A stretch of 64,000 nt of DNA. Origin: Candidatus Limnocylindrales bacterium. GTDB taxonomy: Bacteria; Moduliflexota; Moduliflexia; Moduliflexales; JAUQPW01. The notes below the pieces were generated by a model, which made no database searches, was not told the origin of the DNA, and saw only the letters and a program-made list of their open reading frames with translations. The stretch is taken from the NCBI GenBank assembly GCA_035559535.1, contig DATMBG010000037.1:1-64000 (forward strand), given 5' to 3'. The position numbers and the translations under genes were made by a program. The stretch's first letter is position 1. Each line of letters opens with the position of its first letter. This document shows, piece by piece, positions 17,089-24,860 of this stretch.

Positions 17089-17571
17089 TTATCCATTTGA
17101 AAGATTTCTGCAACATATCTTATAACGCTCTTCAGGTATATTCTTCATAGCTGCAAAAATTGCTTCCCTCTCCGGATCAGAGAGGGATTTATCAATGGTG
17201 GGATAAAGAATATACTCCTCCTTTTGGTTATGCAAAGAAAGTACCGATAAAAGCATTTGCTCTTCTTCCTCACTATCAGGATCCTGCTTTTGAACCTTTT
17301 CATGAATCGCTTCTAAATGTTTTCTTATCTGCTCATGTTCTATCCGCATGACCCGGGTGGGACCACTGTAAGCCATACCGGTTTTTTGTTCAAACATGAG
17401 GAAAAGAATCTCCTCTTCCCAAACAATATGTCTTTGCAGGCCAAACTTAAATTCCTTGAAGAATTCTTTAGCTTTTGGATAATCCACCTTTTTAAGCCTT
17501 TGAAAATTTCTAAAAAGCTCATCTAAACGGTTATGGTCTTTTTCAAAGTAGGTCTTAATACTCTCTTCCAT
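17089..17571 (-). CDS. Hemerythrin-domain protein 2 (nirK operon)
   Basis: 160 aa, one HHE domain: His13 in EKDHNRL, His49/Glu53 in LQRHIVWEEEILF, His80 in RIEHEQI and His115/Glu119 in LHNQKEEYILYP form a plausible diiron site. Immediately upstream of nirK and surely co-transcribed; AAGGAG serves its ATG. Its place in front of nirK suggests NO or O2 sensing or buffering, which is inference. The C-terminus carries a Cys pair (KICCR). No sigma-54 or enhancer site was found before it. Confidence 0.88.
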   Translation of the reverse strand: MEESIKTYFEKDHNRLDELFRNFQRLKKVDYPKAKEFFKEFKFGLQRHIVWEEEILFLMFEQKTGMAYSGPTRVMRIEHEQIRKHLEAIHEKVQKQDPDSEEEEQMLLSVLSLHNQKEEYILYPTIDKSLSDPEREAIFAAMKNIPEERYKICCRNLSNG

Positions 17572-17731
17572 GATTATGATTCTCCTTTAGCTTGTATCCA
17601 TAGCAAGACAGGCAAATAGGATCATCCTGCCTCTACTTCAACCAGCTTGTTGCTTGCCTGTTTGTTTATTTCCTGACTTACTTACCCTCATAGATAAAAC
17701 TTATCCGACTTAATCTCACCAGAGTGAAAGG

Positions 17732-19111
17732 TCAGAAAGAGATACGGTATCGCTTTATCTTCCTATAAAGCGAGTCCCGGGAGATACCCAAGATCTCAGC
17801 CGCTTTGGATTTGTTTCCCCCGGCCACCCTTAAAGCCTGTTCAATGGCAAACTTCTCCACCTGTTCCAGGGAAAGCGCGGAAGTGCCATAAAGCGTAGCC
17901 TCTCTTGCCTGTTCAAAGTCTCCTTCCGATTTATGTTTCTTAAACATTGTTTTAATATCCTGCACCGTGAGATTCTCTTTTTTCTCCCCGGCTGTTGCTA
18001 TAATTCCTTCCATCATGCTTTCCAATTCCCGGACATTGCCGTAAAACGGATAGTCTTGAAGAAGGCCGAATACTTCCTTTTCTATCCTTAACCGGTGTCC
18101 ATATTTCTCTCCATATTTCCTTACAAACCTTTCCGCCAACAAGGGGATATCTTCCCTTCTCTCCCGCAAAGGGGGAATAACAATGGTCAACGTCGATATC
18201 CGATAATAAAGGTCTTCACGGAGGTACTGACCTTTAAGCTCCTCCACAGGTCGATTAGAAGCTGATAAAACCCGAACATCCACTTCTATTTCTCGGGTAT
18301 CTCCAATGGCTCGCACTCTCCCATCCTGAAGTACTCGAAGCAACTTAACCTGAGCGTCTTTAGGCATCTCGCTGATCTCATCCAGAAATAGAGTCCCTCC
18401 GGTAGCCGATACAAAAAGTCCTTTATGATCCCGGATGGCCCCTGTAAAAGAACCCTTCTTGTATCCAAAAAGCTCGCTCTCAATCAACTCTTTAGGTAGG
18501 GCTCCACAATTGATTGGCACAAAGGGTTTATCCCTCCTCTGACTCCTGCGATGAATTGCCCTTGCCAAAATCTCTTTGCCGGTTCCGGTCTCACCGATTA
18601 TCAGCACCGGGATGTCGGATTGGGAGGCTACCAAAGCCTTGTCAACAACCTCTCGCATCTTCCTAGAGATAGCAACGATTTCCTCAAACCCTGATATGCT
18701 ATCCACCTGATCCTGAAGCTTGGCCACTTTCTCTCTCAATTCGCACATCTCCACAGCCCGTCCTACCTTTTTCAGAATCATATTCTTATCAAATGGCTTT
18801 AAGATGAAATCGTCGGCTCCCCGCTTTATGGCCTCAACAGCTGTCTGGATGGTGCCATATCCGGTCATGAGAATGACGGCTATGTCAGGGTCCACCTCCT
18901 TGAGCTTCTCCATGAGGGCAATGCCATCGATCAACGGCATCATGAGATCTACCAGTGCCAGACTGATAGTACCCCCGGTCTTAAGGATCTCAAGAGCCTC
19001 CCCTCCAGATAGAGCCACAGAAACACCGTATCCGTTCTTTTCGAAGAGGCTAGCAAGGGTCTCGACCATCTCTCTATCGTCATCAACAATTAAAATTTTA
19101 GGCAATTCCAT
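17732..19111 (-). CDS. NtrC-family sigma-54-dependent response regulator
   Basis: 459 aa. Receiver domain (1-120; Asp10-Asp12 and phospho-acceptor Asp56), AAA+ central domain with Walker A IIGETGTGKEILAR near 170 and the sigma-54-contacting loop GSFTGA near 220, and a Fis-type helix-turn-helix at the end (KSKAAEILGISRDSLYRKIKRY). GSFTGA replaces the usual GAFTGA, a known variant. It should bind enhancers and remodel sigma-54 polymerase. It overlaps the kinase gene by 14 nt, and that operon has its own sigma-54 promoter and enhancer pair, so positive autoregulation is likely. It is the only sigma-54 activator in the window and the best candidate reader of the palindromes described here. Confidence 0.93.
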   Translation of the reverse strand: MELPKILIVDDDREMVETLASLFEKNGYGVSVALSGGEALEILKTGGTISLALVDLMMPLIDGIALMEKLKEVDPDIAVILMTGYGTIQTAVEAIKRGADDFILKPFDKNMILKKVGRAVEMCELREKVAKLQDQVDSISGFEEIVAISRKMREVVDKALVASQSDIPVLIIGETGTGKEILARAIHRRSQRRDKPFVPINCGALPKELIESELFGYKKGSFTGAIRDHKGLFVSATGGTLFLDEISEMPKDAQVKLLRVLQDGRVRAIGDTREIEVDVRVLSASNRPVEELKGQYLREDLYYRISTLTIVIPPLRERREDIPLLAERFVRKYGEKYGHRLRIEKEVFGLLQDYPFYGNVRELESMMEGIIATAGEKKENLTVQDIKTMFKKHKSEGDFEQAREATLYGTSALSLEQVEKFAIEQALRVAGGNKSKAAEILGISRDSLYRKIKRYRISF

Positions 19112-20285
19112 TGATTTTACCCTCTAAGTTTTCATACTGGAAAAGTGGAAAACGGATACTAACCGTAGTCCCTTTTCCCTCTTTGCTAACCACTGTTATC
19201 GAACCATCATGTTCTCGGACAATGTTTTGAGCTATGGATAAACCCAGTCCGGTCCCCTTCCCGGACTCCTTAGTGGTATAAAATGGTTCAAAAATATGTG
19301 GAAGGTGTTTCTCGGGTATACCTATGCCGTTATCGGTTATGCTGATCTCAATCTGAGGGTTACCCTGAGCCTGGTGAAACCTGTTCTGAGCTAAGTCGAA
19401 GGATCTGTTTTGAGCAGGATCGAAGGAGGTTGAATTCACGAGCCTAGAGGCCACCCGAATTTCACCTCCATCAGGCATTGCGTCAATGGCATTCATGAGA
19501 ATCGCTGACAGCAAAGCTTCAATCTGGCTTCGATCTGCCAGGATCCTCTTACCTCGCAACTCACTCTCATCCAAAATAACATTGACCTTTCTAACCTTTA
19601 AAGTGGGCTTGAAGAACGTAATCACAGAATCCACCAACTCTCTAAGTTCCGTGCTTTTTTTCTCCATGCTCGTTCTACGTGCAAACTGAAGGAGCTTTTG
19701 AACAAACTCCTGACAAAATTTTATTCCCCCTTCCAGCCTGTCAAGCTCCGGTTGTAGTAGCGGATCTTGAAATCTTTCCTTTATCATCTGGACTCTAAGA
19801 AGCATTGAAGTTAAAGGAGTATTTAAGTGGTGGGCGGTTCCAGCAGCCATCTTACCCATGGAGGTGAGTTTTTCCATTTCAATCAACCATTGTCGTAGCT
19901 TGATCTTCTCGCGGATATCTTTGGCTACTTCTATGAAATAAGGTTTGTGAGTCTGGGGATCATGGAAATACGAGAGGTTGATGCTTACATCTATTTCCTC
20001 CCCATTCCTTGCCAGTCTCTTAGTTTCAAGATCGTATACCTTTTCACCATTTTTGACCCTATCCATGAGCATCTTAAACTCTTCTTCCCTGCCCCTGGGT
20101 ATCGTCTTTAACAACCTCCCAAGAACTTCCTTACGTCCATAACCGTAAAGTTTCTCTGCGGTTGGGTTCCACTCTATGATCCTTCTGTCTGGATTGAATA
20201 AAACTACTGCCTCGGCAGAGAGTACCAATAACGAACACGCCCCGCAGGTAGGAGCGAGTCTCGGCTCCTCAAACCTTCTTTTCAT
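19098..20285 (-). CDS. Cytoplasmic PAS-domain sensor histidine kinase
   Basis: 395 aa without membrane helices: PAS domain (about 17-125), HisKA with phospho-acceptor His152 in AHHLNTPLTS, and HATPase with Asn265 (NAIDAMPDGG), DNGIGIPE and GTGLGLSI. A CxxC (PTCGAC, residues 13-17) lies at the N-terminus and could sense redox state or bind a cofactor. Residues about 286-309 (SFDPAQNRSFDLAQNRF...) are a near-duplicated insertion between the N and G1 boxes that looks like an in-frame dispersed repeat. It pairs with the overlapping NtrC-type regulator. The stimulus is unknown. Confidence 0.92.
   Translation of the reverse strand: MKRRFEEPRLAPTCGACSLLVLSAEAVVLFNPDRRIIEWNPTAEKLYGYGRKEVLGRLLKTIPRGREEEFKMLMDRVKNGEKVYDLETKRLARNGEEIDVSINLSYFHDPQTHKPYFIEVAKDIREKIKLRQWLIEMEKLTSMGKMAAGTAHHLNTPLTSMLLRVQMIKERFQDPLLQPELDRLEGGIKFCQEFVQKLLQFARRTSMEKKSTELRELVDSVITFFKPTLKVRKVNVILDESELRGKRILADRSQIEALLSAILMNAIDAMPDGGEIRVASRLVNSTSFDPAQNRSFDLAQNRFHQAQGNPQIEISITDNGIGIPEKHLPHIFEPFYTTKESGKGTGLGLSIAQNIVREHDGSITVVSKEGKGTTVSIRFPLFQYENLEGKINGIA
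19360..19430. repeat. In-frame dispersed repeat inserted in the kinase gene
   Basis: A purine/pyrimidine-biased segment with internal near-duplication (GAAGGATCTG / GAAGGAGG and repeated GAGCTAAGTCGAA-like units) encodes residues 286-309 of the kinase. It sits at a loop of the ATPase domain and keeps the frame. It resembles the TTCGAT-arm repeat at 7676-7756. Confidence 0.45.
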
Positions 20286-20472
20286 TCACTCTTATCTTCA
20301 GGCTGTACCAGGTCAAAACTGATTTTTAATCGTTCCAGTCCCCCGGCGAACTACTCTAATCCCCTTTATCAAGACCCTAAACCCAGCCTGCCTTTCCTCC
20401 TTCTAAAAGAATAACCTCTTCCTGTTCGCCCTTGGAAATGACTTTGATCCATGACTTTGATAGGAGAATATC

Positions 20473-20487
20473 GCAATGAATATGCCA
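20473..20487 (-). promoter_or_regulatory. Sigma-54 promoter of the kinase/NtrC operon
   Basis: Minus-strand TGGCATATTCATTGC, exact spacing. The transcript would have a leader of about 175 nt before the kinase ATG at 20285. The UAS pair lies 130 bp upstream. This implies autoregulation. Confidence 0.78.
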
Positions 20488-20607
20488 GACTTTACAAAGT
20501 CTTGATATCTCCTTGCAAGATGCCATAGTGCAAATGATTATCAATATCCCATTAGGCTTAGGAAGAATATGTCGTACGCTTACCGAAAGGTAGGAATTCC
20601 AGGGGAT

Positions 20608-20682
20608 TGTCTTAAAATCTTACAATATTAATCCAAACTTAATAATCATAAAGTTTATCTAATATCGTCCGAAGTTAAGACA
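20608..20682 (-). promoter_or_regulatory. Paired 17-bp enhancer (UAS), kinase/NtrC and radical SAM genes
   Basis: TGTCTTAAAATCTTACA (20608-20624) and CGTCCGAAGTTAAGACA (20666-20682), centres 58 bp apart. The distal site carries the extra outer half-site (TTAAGACAAAAGACA arrangement). Polarity is towards the kinase promoter. Confidence 0.78.
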
Positions 20683-20697
20683 AAAGACAGATTCTCT

Positions 20698-20718
20698 GAA
20701 GGACCCGCCGGGTCCTTC
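20698..20718. repeat. Perfect 9-bp hairpin GAAGGACCC-GCC-GGGTCCTTC
   Basis: Perfect stem with a GCC loop just beyond the enhancer pair, on the radical SAM side. It could insulate the divergent promoters or be a small repeat; no T-run follows. Confidence 0.45.
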
Positions 20719-20814
20719 ACTGGTTTCTACCGTTCAGGCTATCATCCATCTGAGCGGCCTTTTCCGGTCATTTACAATAAGATTACCCCAGCTACCGAAA
20801 CGATTAAAAATTAC

Positions 20815-20829
20815 AGGCGTGCCTTTTGC
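20815..20829 (+). promoter_or_regulatory. Weak candidate sigma-54 promoter of the radical SAM gene
   Basis: AGGCGTGCCTTTTGC keeps GG-N10-GC and TTGC but lacks the T before GG. It is 89 bp before the start codon at 20918, on the far side of the shared enhancer pair. Confidence 0.4.
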
Positions 20830-20917
20830 ATACCCCAGAGGGTTAGGGTGACTGTCAACGTAGATTGCGGAAAAGGAGTTATTCAGGAAAATATCACAAA
20901 AGTGAAGAGATAACTTT

Positions 20918-22099
20918 ATGGATTTTAATGATCGTCCCTTTACAGTGGTGTGGGAAACGACAAGGGCCTGTGATCTGGCCTGTCTTCATTGTCGAGCCGA
21001 TGCGGTCGTCCAACGTAACCCTTTCGAACTTACAACCGAAGAAGCCTATCAACTCATCGGCATGATCAAGGAATTTAATCGGCCTTACCCCTTGTTCATT
21101 TTAACAGGAGGCGACCCCCTCAAACGGCCTGATATTTATGAAATTATTGCTTCGGCTACTCAGGAAGGTTTACGGGTTGCCATGACCCCTTCGGCAACTC
21201 CCCTGGTTACAAAGGATGTCATAAAACGCCTGGCTGAGGCTGGTCTAACTCGTCTTGCTTTGAGTCTGGATGGGAGTATGGCCGAAGTTCATGATGGATT
21301 CAGGGGTGTCTCCGGTTCTTTTGCCCATACCTTACATATCGTAGAATGGTGTCGAGAGTTTGGTATTGAAACCCAAATTCATACCACCGTTACCCGACAT
21401 AGCCTGGAAGACCTACCTCGTATTGTAGATAGGATTGCCCCATGGGGTATCAAGCTATGGGCTTTGTTCTTCTTAATTGCGACCGGACGTGCCGCCCGTC
21501 CTGAAATTCGAAAGCTCAATATTCGTGCCAATGACTTTGAACGGGTCTTCAACTGGCTTTACGATTTGAGTAAATCTGCCCCCTATGATATCACCCCTCG
21601 GGAGGGATACCATTACCGGCGGGTCCTGTTACAAAGGCGAGCTCAGGAAATGGGTATACCCGTAGAGAGGCTCCTTAAACAAATCTCCCAAAAGCCCACT
21701 ACGCCCGGGGAATTAGTGTCTGTCCTAAACCGACCTCAGATCCCTCGAGCCCCATTGGGGGTAAACGATGGAAAAGGAATTGTCTTCATCTCTCATACCG
21801 GAACTGTACAACCCAGTGGTTTTTTACCCCATGGGGGGGGTAATGTACGAAAAAACCCTCTGACTGAGATTTACCGTCACTCCCCCCTATTTACCCAAAT
21901 CCGAGATTACTCTCAACTCAAAGGTAAGTGCGGAGTGTGTGAGTTCAAGGATATATGTGGAGGGAGTCGGGCCCGTGCCTATGCGGTAACAGGAGATTAT
22001 ATGCAAAGCGATCCTTATTGTATCTATCGCCCTCAAAAACCCAAAGAGAGTAATAATGGTTCCTTAATTAGGTCTGGTCAGCCTCGGTCGGGCTTTTAG
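20918..22099 (+). CDS. Radical SAM/SPASM protein, NirJ/AhbD-like
   Basis: 393 aa. The radical SAM cluster motif CDLACLHC (CxxxCxxC, residues 18-25) is followed by the TGGDPLKRPD SAM-binding segment (near 64) and a C-terminal SPASM-type cysteine set (CGVCEFKDICGGSRAR near 335-350, then Cys371). This matches the NirJ/AhbC/AhbD group that modifies heme precursors and its peptide-modifying relatives. Since the nitrite reductase here is the copper type, heme d1 synthesis is unlikely; an alternative-heme-pathway role or another modification is possible. It diverges from the sensor kinase across a shared enhancer pair. The ribosome-binding site is weak. Confidence 0.8.
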   Translation: MDFNDRPFTVVWETTRACDLACLHCRADAVVQRNPFELTTEEAYQLIGMIKEFNRPYPLFILTGGDPLKRPDIYEIIASATQEGLRVAMTPSATPLVTKDVIKRLAEAGLTRLALSLDGSMAEVHDGFRGVSGSFAHTLHIVEWCREFGIETQIHTTVTRHSLEDLPRIVDRIAPWGIKLWALFFLIATGRAARPEIRKLNIRANDFERVFNWLYDLSKSAPYDITPREGYHYRRVLLQRRAQEMGIPVERLLKQISQKPTTPGELVSVLNRPQIPRAPLGVNDGKGIVFISHTGTVQPSGFLPHGGGNVRKNPLTEIYRHSPLFTQIRDYSQLKGKCGVCEFKDICGGSRARAYAVTGDYMQSDPYCIYRPQKPKESNNGSLIRSGQPRSGF

Positions 22100-22254
22100 A
22101 AAATGTTCTATTAACTGGATTGAAGAGGTCGCATAACCTGCTGGGAGGAGAATATCTTTCTCACCCCCTCATCCTTTCCCCTCCTGTAGATGGGGAGGAT
22201 CTTGGTCAGATTTAATAGGATCAATGCCCGGTATTTGATGATTTTCTTACAAAT

Positions 22255-22271
22255 TGTATGATTTTAAGACA
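22255..22271 (+). promoter_or_regulatory. Single 17-bp enhancer-like site upstream of the PqqU-like operon
   Basis: TGTATGATTTTAAGACA matches the proximal site of the other loci in the orientation expected for a plus-strand promoter, 158 bp before the -24 element at 22420. No partner site is present 57-58 bp away. Confidence 0.6.
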
Positions 22272-22280
22272 TATGATCTA

Positions 22281-22321
22281 AAATTGGTTGAAATAAACCA
22301 ACGGTTTATTTCAACCAATTT
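22281..22321. repeat. Perfect 19-bp inverted repeat with 3-nt loop
   Basis: AAATTGGTTGAAATAAACC pairs exactly with the complement at 22303-22321 across an AAC loop. It is AT-rich and lies between the enhancer-like site and the sigma-54 promoter of the receptor operon, about 180 bp after the radical SAM stop codon. It could be a terminator, a cruciform or a large operator. Confidence 0.75.
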
Positions 22322-22419
22322 ATTTACCCTTCTTCTCCCCTCTCTTATCCCTTCATCTTCCCTCGTAGAGACCCCATGTAGAGCGTCTTTTAAACACTTC
22401 TCATCCCTTTCTGTTCTGC

Positions 22420-22434
22420 TGGTATGGTTGTTGC
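22420..22434 (+). promoter_or_regulatory. Sigma-54 promoter of the PqqU-like receptor/quinoprotein operon
   Basis: TGGTATGGTTGTTGC, exact GG-N10-GC spacing. The start codon is about 295 bp downstream, leaving a long leader in which I see no other gene. Confidence 0.7.
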
Positions 22435-22728
22435 TTTTCAGAAGGGAGGGATTTGCCTGCTTCATCTATGAGTCGCATAGGGCTAAGAGCAAGTCTCCCT
22501 TCCAGACTCGAGTCGTTTAGGGATCTTAGCGGATCTCCCTTCCAGACCATAGTAGATGAGAAGCACGTTTACATTTAAAGTGCCGAAATTTTCTACCAAG
22601 CTACGTTATACAACCAGGTTATAACCTTACCATTAACCAAATTTGTAAGGGTGTTCTATGCGATTACCCTTAAACGGGGCAGTTCCATGTAACTGTACTC
22701 TGAAGGGCAAACAAGTGAGGTCTCAAAG

Positions 22729-24810
22729 ATGAGGAAAAGTTTTTTTAATCCATGTATGCTATTTCTTCTGATTATGAGGATGGTTATGTTAGGGATGGAG
22801 CCCTTAAGGATTCAGGCAGTAGAAGCACCAAAAGAACCGACTAAACTGGAACCCGTTATCGTTACTTCGACACGAATCGAACAACCCCTGGTTAAAGTTC
22901 CCGCAGCGGTTGGAATTGTTGAAAAAGAGGATATTCAACTCGGTCAACAGACTGTGGGTTTAGAAGAATCTTTAGAAAAGATCCCAGGGCTCCTCTTTCA
23001 AAATCGGTTTAACTTTGCTCAGGATTTGCGAATTTCTATTCGGGGATTTGGAGCCCGGGCCGGATTCGGAATCCGTGGAATCAAGATCCTGTTAGATGGA
23101 ATTCCAGAAACTTTACCTGACGGTCAGGGTAACCTGGATAGCATTGACCTGGGTTCGGCTGAACGGATCGAGGTTATTCGAGGTCCTGTTTCTTCCCTCT
23201 ATGGAAATGCATCGGGAGGCGTAATTAGTGTCTTTACAGAAAGTGGACCGGAGCAACCGTTTCTAGAAAGTCGGGCCTCATTGGGAGAATTTGGCTTTCA
23301 ACAATATCGATTGAAATCTGGAGGTGAGTGGGGGCCCATGAATTATTTGGTGAATTTAACCCGCCTGGAACTGGATGGATGGAGAGAGCATAGTGGAACG
23401 GAGAATACATTATTTAACAGTAAATTTCAGTTTACCCTTAACGAGGCTTCCAACTTAACAGCACTGGTTAATTTTGTTGATACGACTTCAGATAGCCCGG
23501 GCGGCCTGACCCAGGCTCAGGTTGACTCAGATCGCCGGCAGGCCAGTAGCCGTAATCTGCAATTTGATGCCGGAGAAGAAGTAAACCAGGAACGGGTAGG
23601 TATGGTCTACCGAAACCAGTTTACTCCAAACCATGAACTTACAGCCACTACCTATTATACTTCCCGATCTTTGGATAGTAACCTTCCATTTCAGAGCGGA
23701 GGGGCTGTAGATCTGGAACGATTTGTGGTGGGAGGGGGAGTCAAATACATTTACTCCCGTCAGATCTTCGGTAAACAAAATCGGCTGGTAGTTGGGATAG
23801 ACCTGGAGCATCAAAATGACGATCGTCAGCGGTTTAACAATGACAATGGAAAGCGTGGCAGTTTAACCTTTGACCAAACCGAAAAGGTTAGTACGGTGGG
23901 ACCCTTTGTCCAAAACGAGTTTAGTTTCCTGGAAAATCTGACTTTAACCTTAGGAGGCCGTTATGATCGGGTTCAATTTGAGGTGGACGATCATTTCCTG
24001 TCCGATGGGGACGACTCTGGGGATCGGACTCTGGATAAATTCAGTCCCAGGGTTGGGTTACTTTACAGTTGGTCTCCATCCTTCAATTTGTATGGAAACA
24101 TCTCAACTACCTTTGAAACTCCAACTACCACAGAATTTGCCAACCCTTCAGGAGCCGGGGGGTTTAATCCGAACCTGGAACCGATGACCGCAGTCAATTA
24201 CGAAGTAGGGGTTAAAGGGGACTTCAAAGGAAAGTTACGTTACGAACTGGCCGCGTTTACCGTTCGAGCTAAGGATGAACTGATTCCCTTTCAATTACCG
24301 GACTTTCCAGGTCGTACCTTTTATCAGAATGCAGGAAAATCGACACGGAATGGAATGGAATTAGGTCTCAAGGCAGAACTCCTTAAAGGTCTCACCCTCA
24401 CCGGAGCTTATACCTATTCAGACTTCTTTTTCGAAGAATTTCAGACAGCAGAGGGGGTATTCGATGGCAATCGAATCCCGGGAATCCCTAGAAATCAGAT
24501 ATATGGAGAAATTGCTTATTTTCATCCTTCAGGGTTATACGGGGTTTGGAACGTTTTATTTGTAGATGAAGTTTTTGCAGACAATGCTAACACGGTAAAG
24601 AGTGATGCCTATACGCTTTCCGATTTACGCCTGGGATACACGAAGCACTCTGGGAATTGGGAGTTCTCTCCTTTTATTGGACTGAACAATTTATTTGATG
24701 AGGAATATAACGCCAATGTGATCATTAACGCCGGAGGGGGGAGGTTTTTCGAACCGGCACCGGGTTTCAACGTATATGGGGGAATCCAGCTAGGTTATTC
24801 TTTCTTCTAA
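22729..24810 (+). CDS. pqqU: TonB-dependent outer-membrane receptor, PqqU/YncD-like
   Basis: 693 aa: signal peptide (about 1-31), TonB box-like LEPVIVTSTR (41-50), plug domain (about 55-170) and a 22-strand-type barrel ending in a terminal Phe (LGYSFF). The plug stretches NFAQDLRISIRGFGARAGFG and LDGIPETLPDGQG, the SSLYGNASGGV segment, and the barrel-end phrase FDEEYNANVIINAGGGRFFE match my recollection of E. coli YncD, now PqqU, the importer of pyrroloquinoline quinone. The next gene is a PQQ enzyme and the following three energise TonB receptors, which fits PQQ capture. A siderophore-type substrate is the alternative. GAGGT precedes the ATG. Confidence 0.78.
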   Translation: MRKSFFNPCMLFLLIMRMVMLGMEPLRIQAVEAPKEPTKLEPVIVTSTRIEQPLVKVPAAVGIVEKEDIQLGQQTVGLEESLEKIPGLLFQNRFNFAQDLRISIRGFGARAGFGIRGIKILLDGIPETLPDGQGNLDSIDLGSAERIEVIRGPVSSLYGNASGGVISVFTESGPEQPFLESRASLGEFGFQQYRLKSGGEWGPMNYLVNLTRLELDGWREHSGTENTLFNSKFQFTLNEASNLTALVNFVDTTSDSPGGLTQAQVDSDRRQASSRNLQFDAGEEVNQERVGMVYRNQFTPNHELTATTYYTSRSLDSNLPFQSGGAVDLERFVVGGGVKYIYSRQIFGKQNRLVVGIDLEHQNDDRQRFNNDNGKRGSLTFDQTEKVSTVGPFVQNEFSFLENLTLTLGGRYDRVQFEVDDHFLSDGDDSGDRTLDKFSPRVGLLYSWSPSFNLYGNISTTFETPTTTEFANPSGAGGFNPNLEPMTAVNYEVGVKGDFKGKLRYELAAFTVRAKDELIPFQLPDFPGRTFYQNAGKSTRNGMELGLKAELLKGLTLTGAYTYSDFFFEEFQTAEGVFDGNRIPGIPRNQIYGEIAYFHPSGLYGVWNVLFVDEVFADNANTVKSDAYTLSDLRLGYTKHSGNWEFSPFIGLNNLFDEEYNANVIINAGGGRFFEPAPGFNVYGGIQLGYSFF

Positions 24811-24860
24811 TTGTTTCAAACTATAGCTGACCCATTCCTGCTTATAAGGAGGCGAGAAAT

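Noticed and set aside
20918-22099. Heme d1 synthesis protein NirJ
   Set aside because: No cytochrome cd1 nitrite reductase or other nir biosynthesis genes in the window; the nitrite reductase is the copper type.
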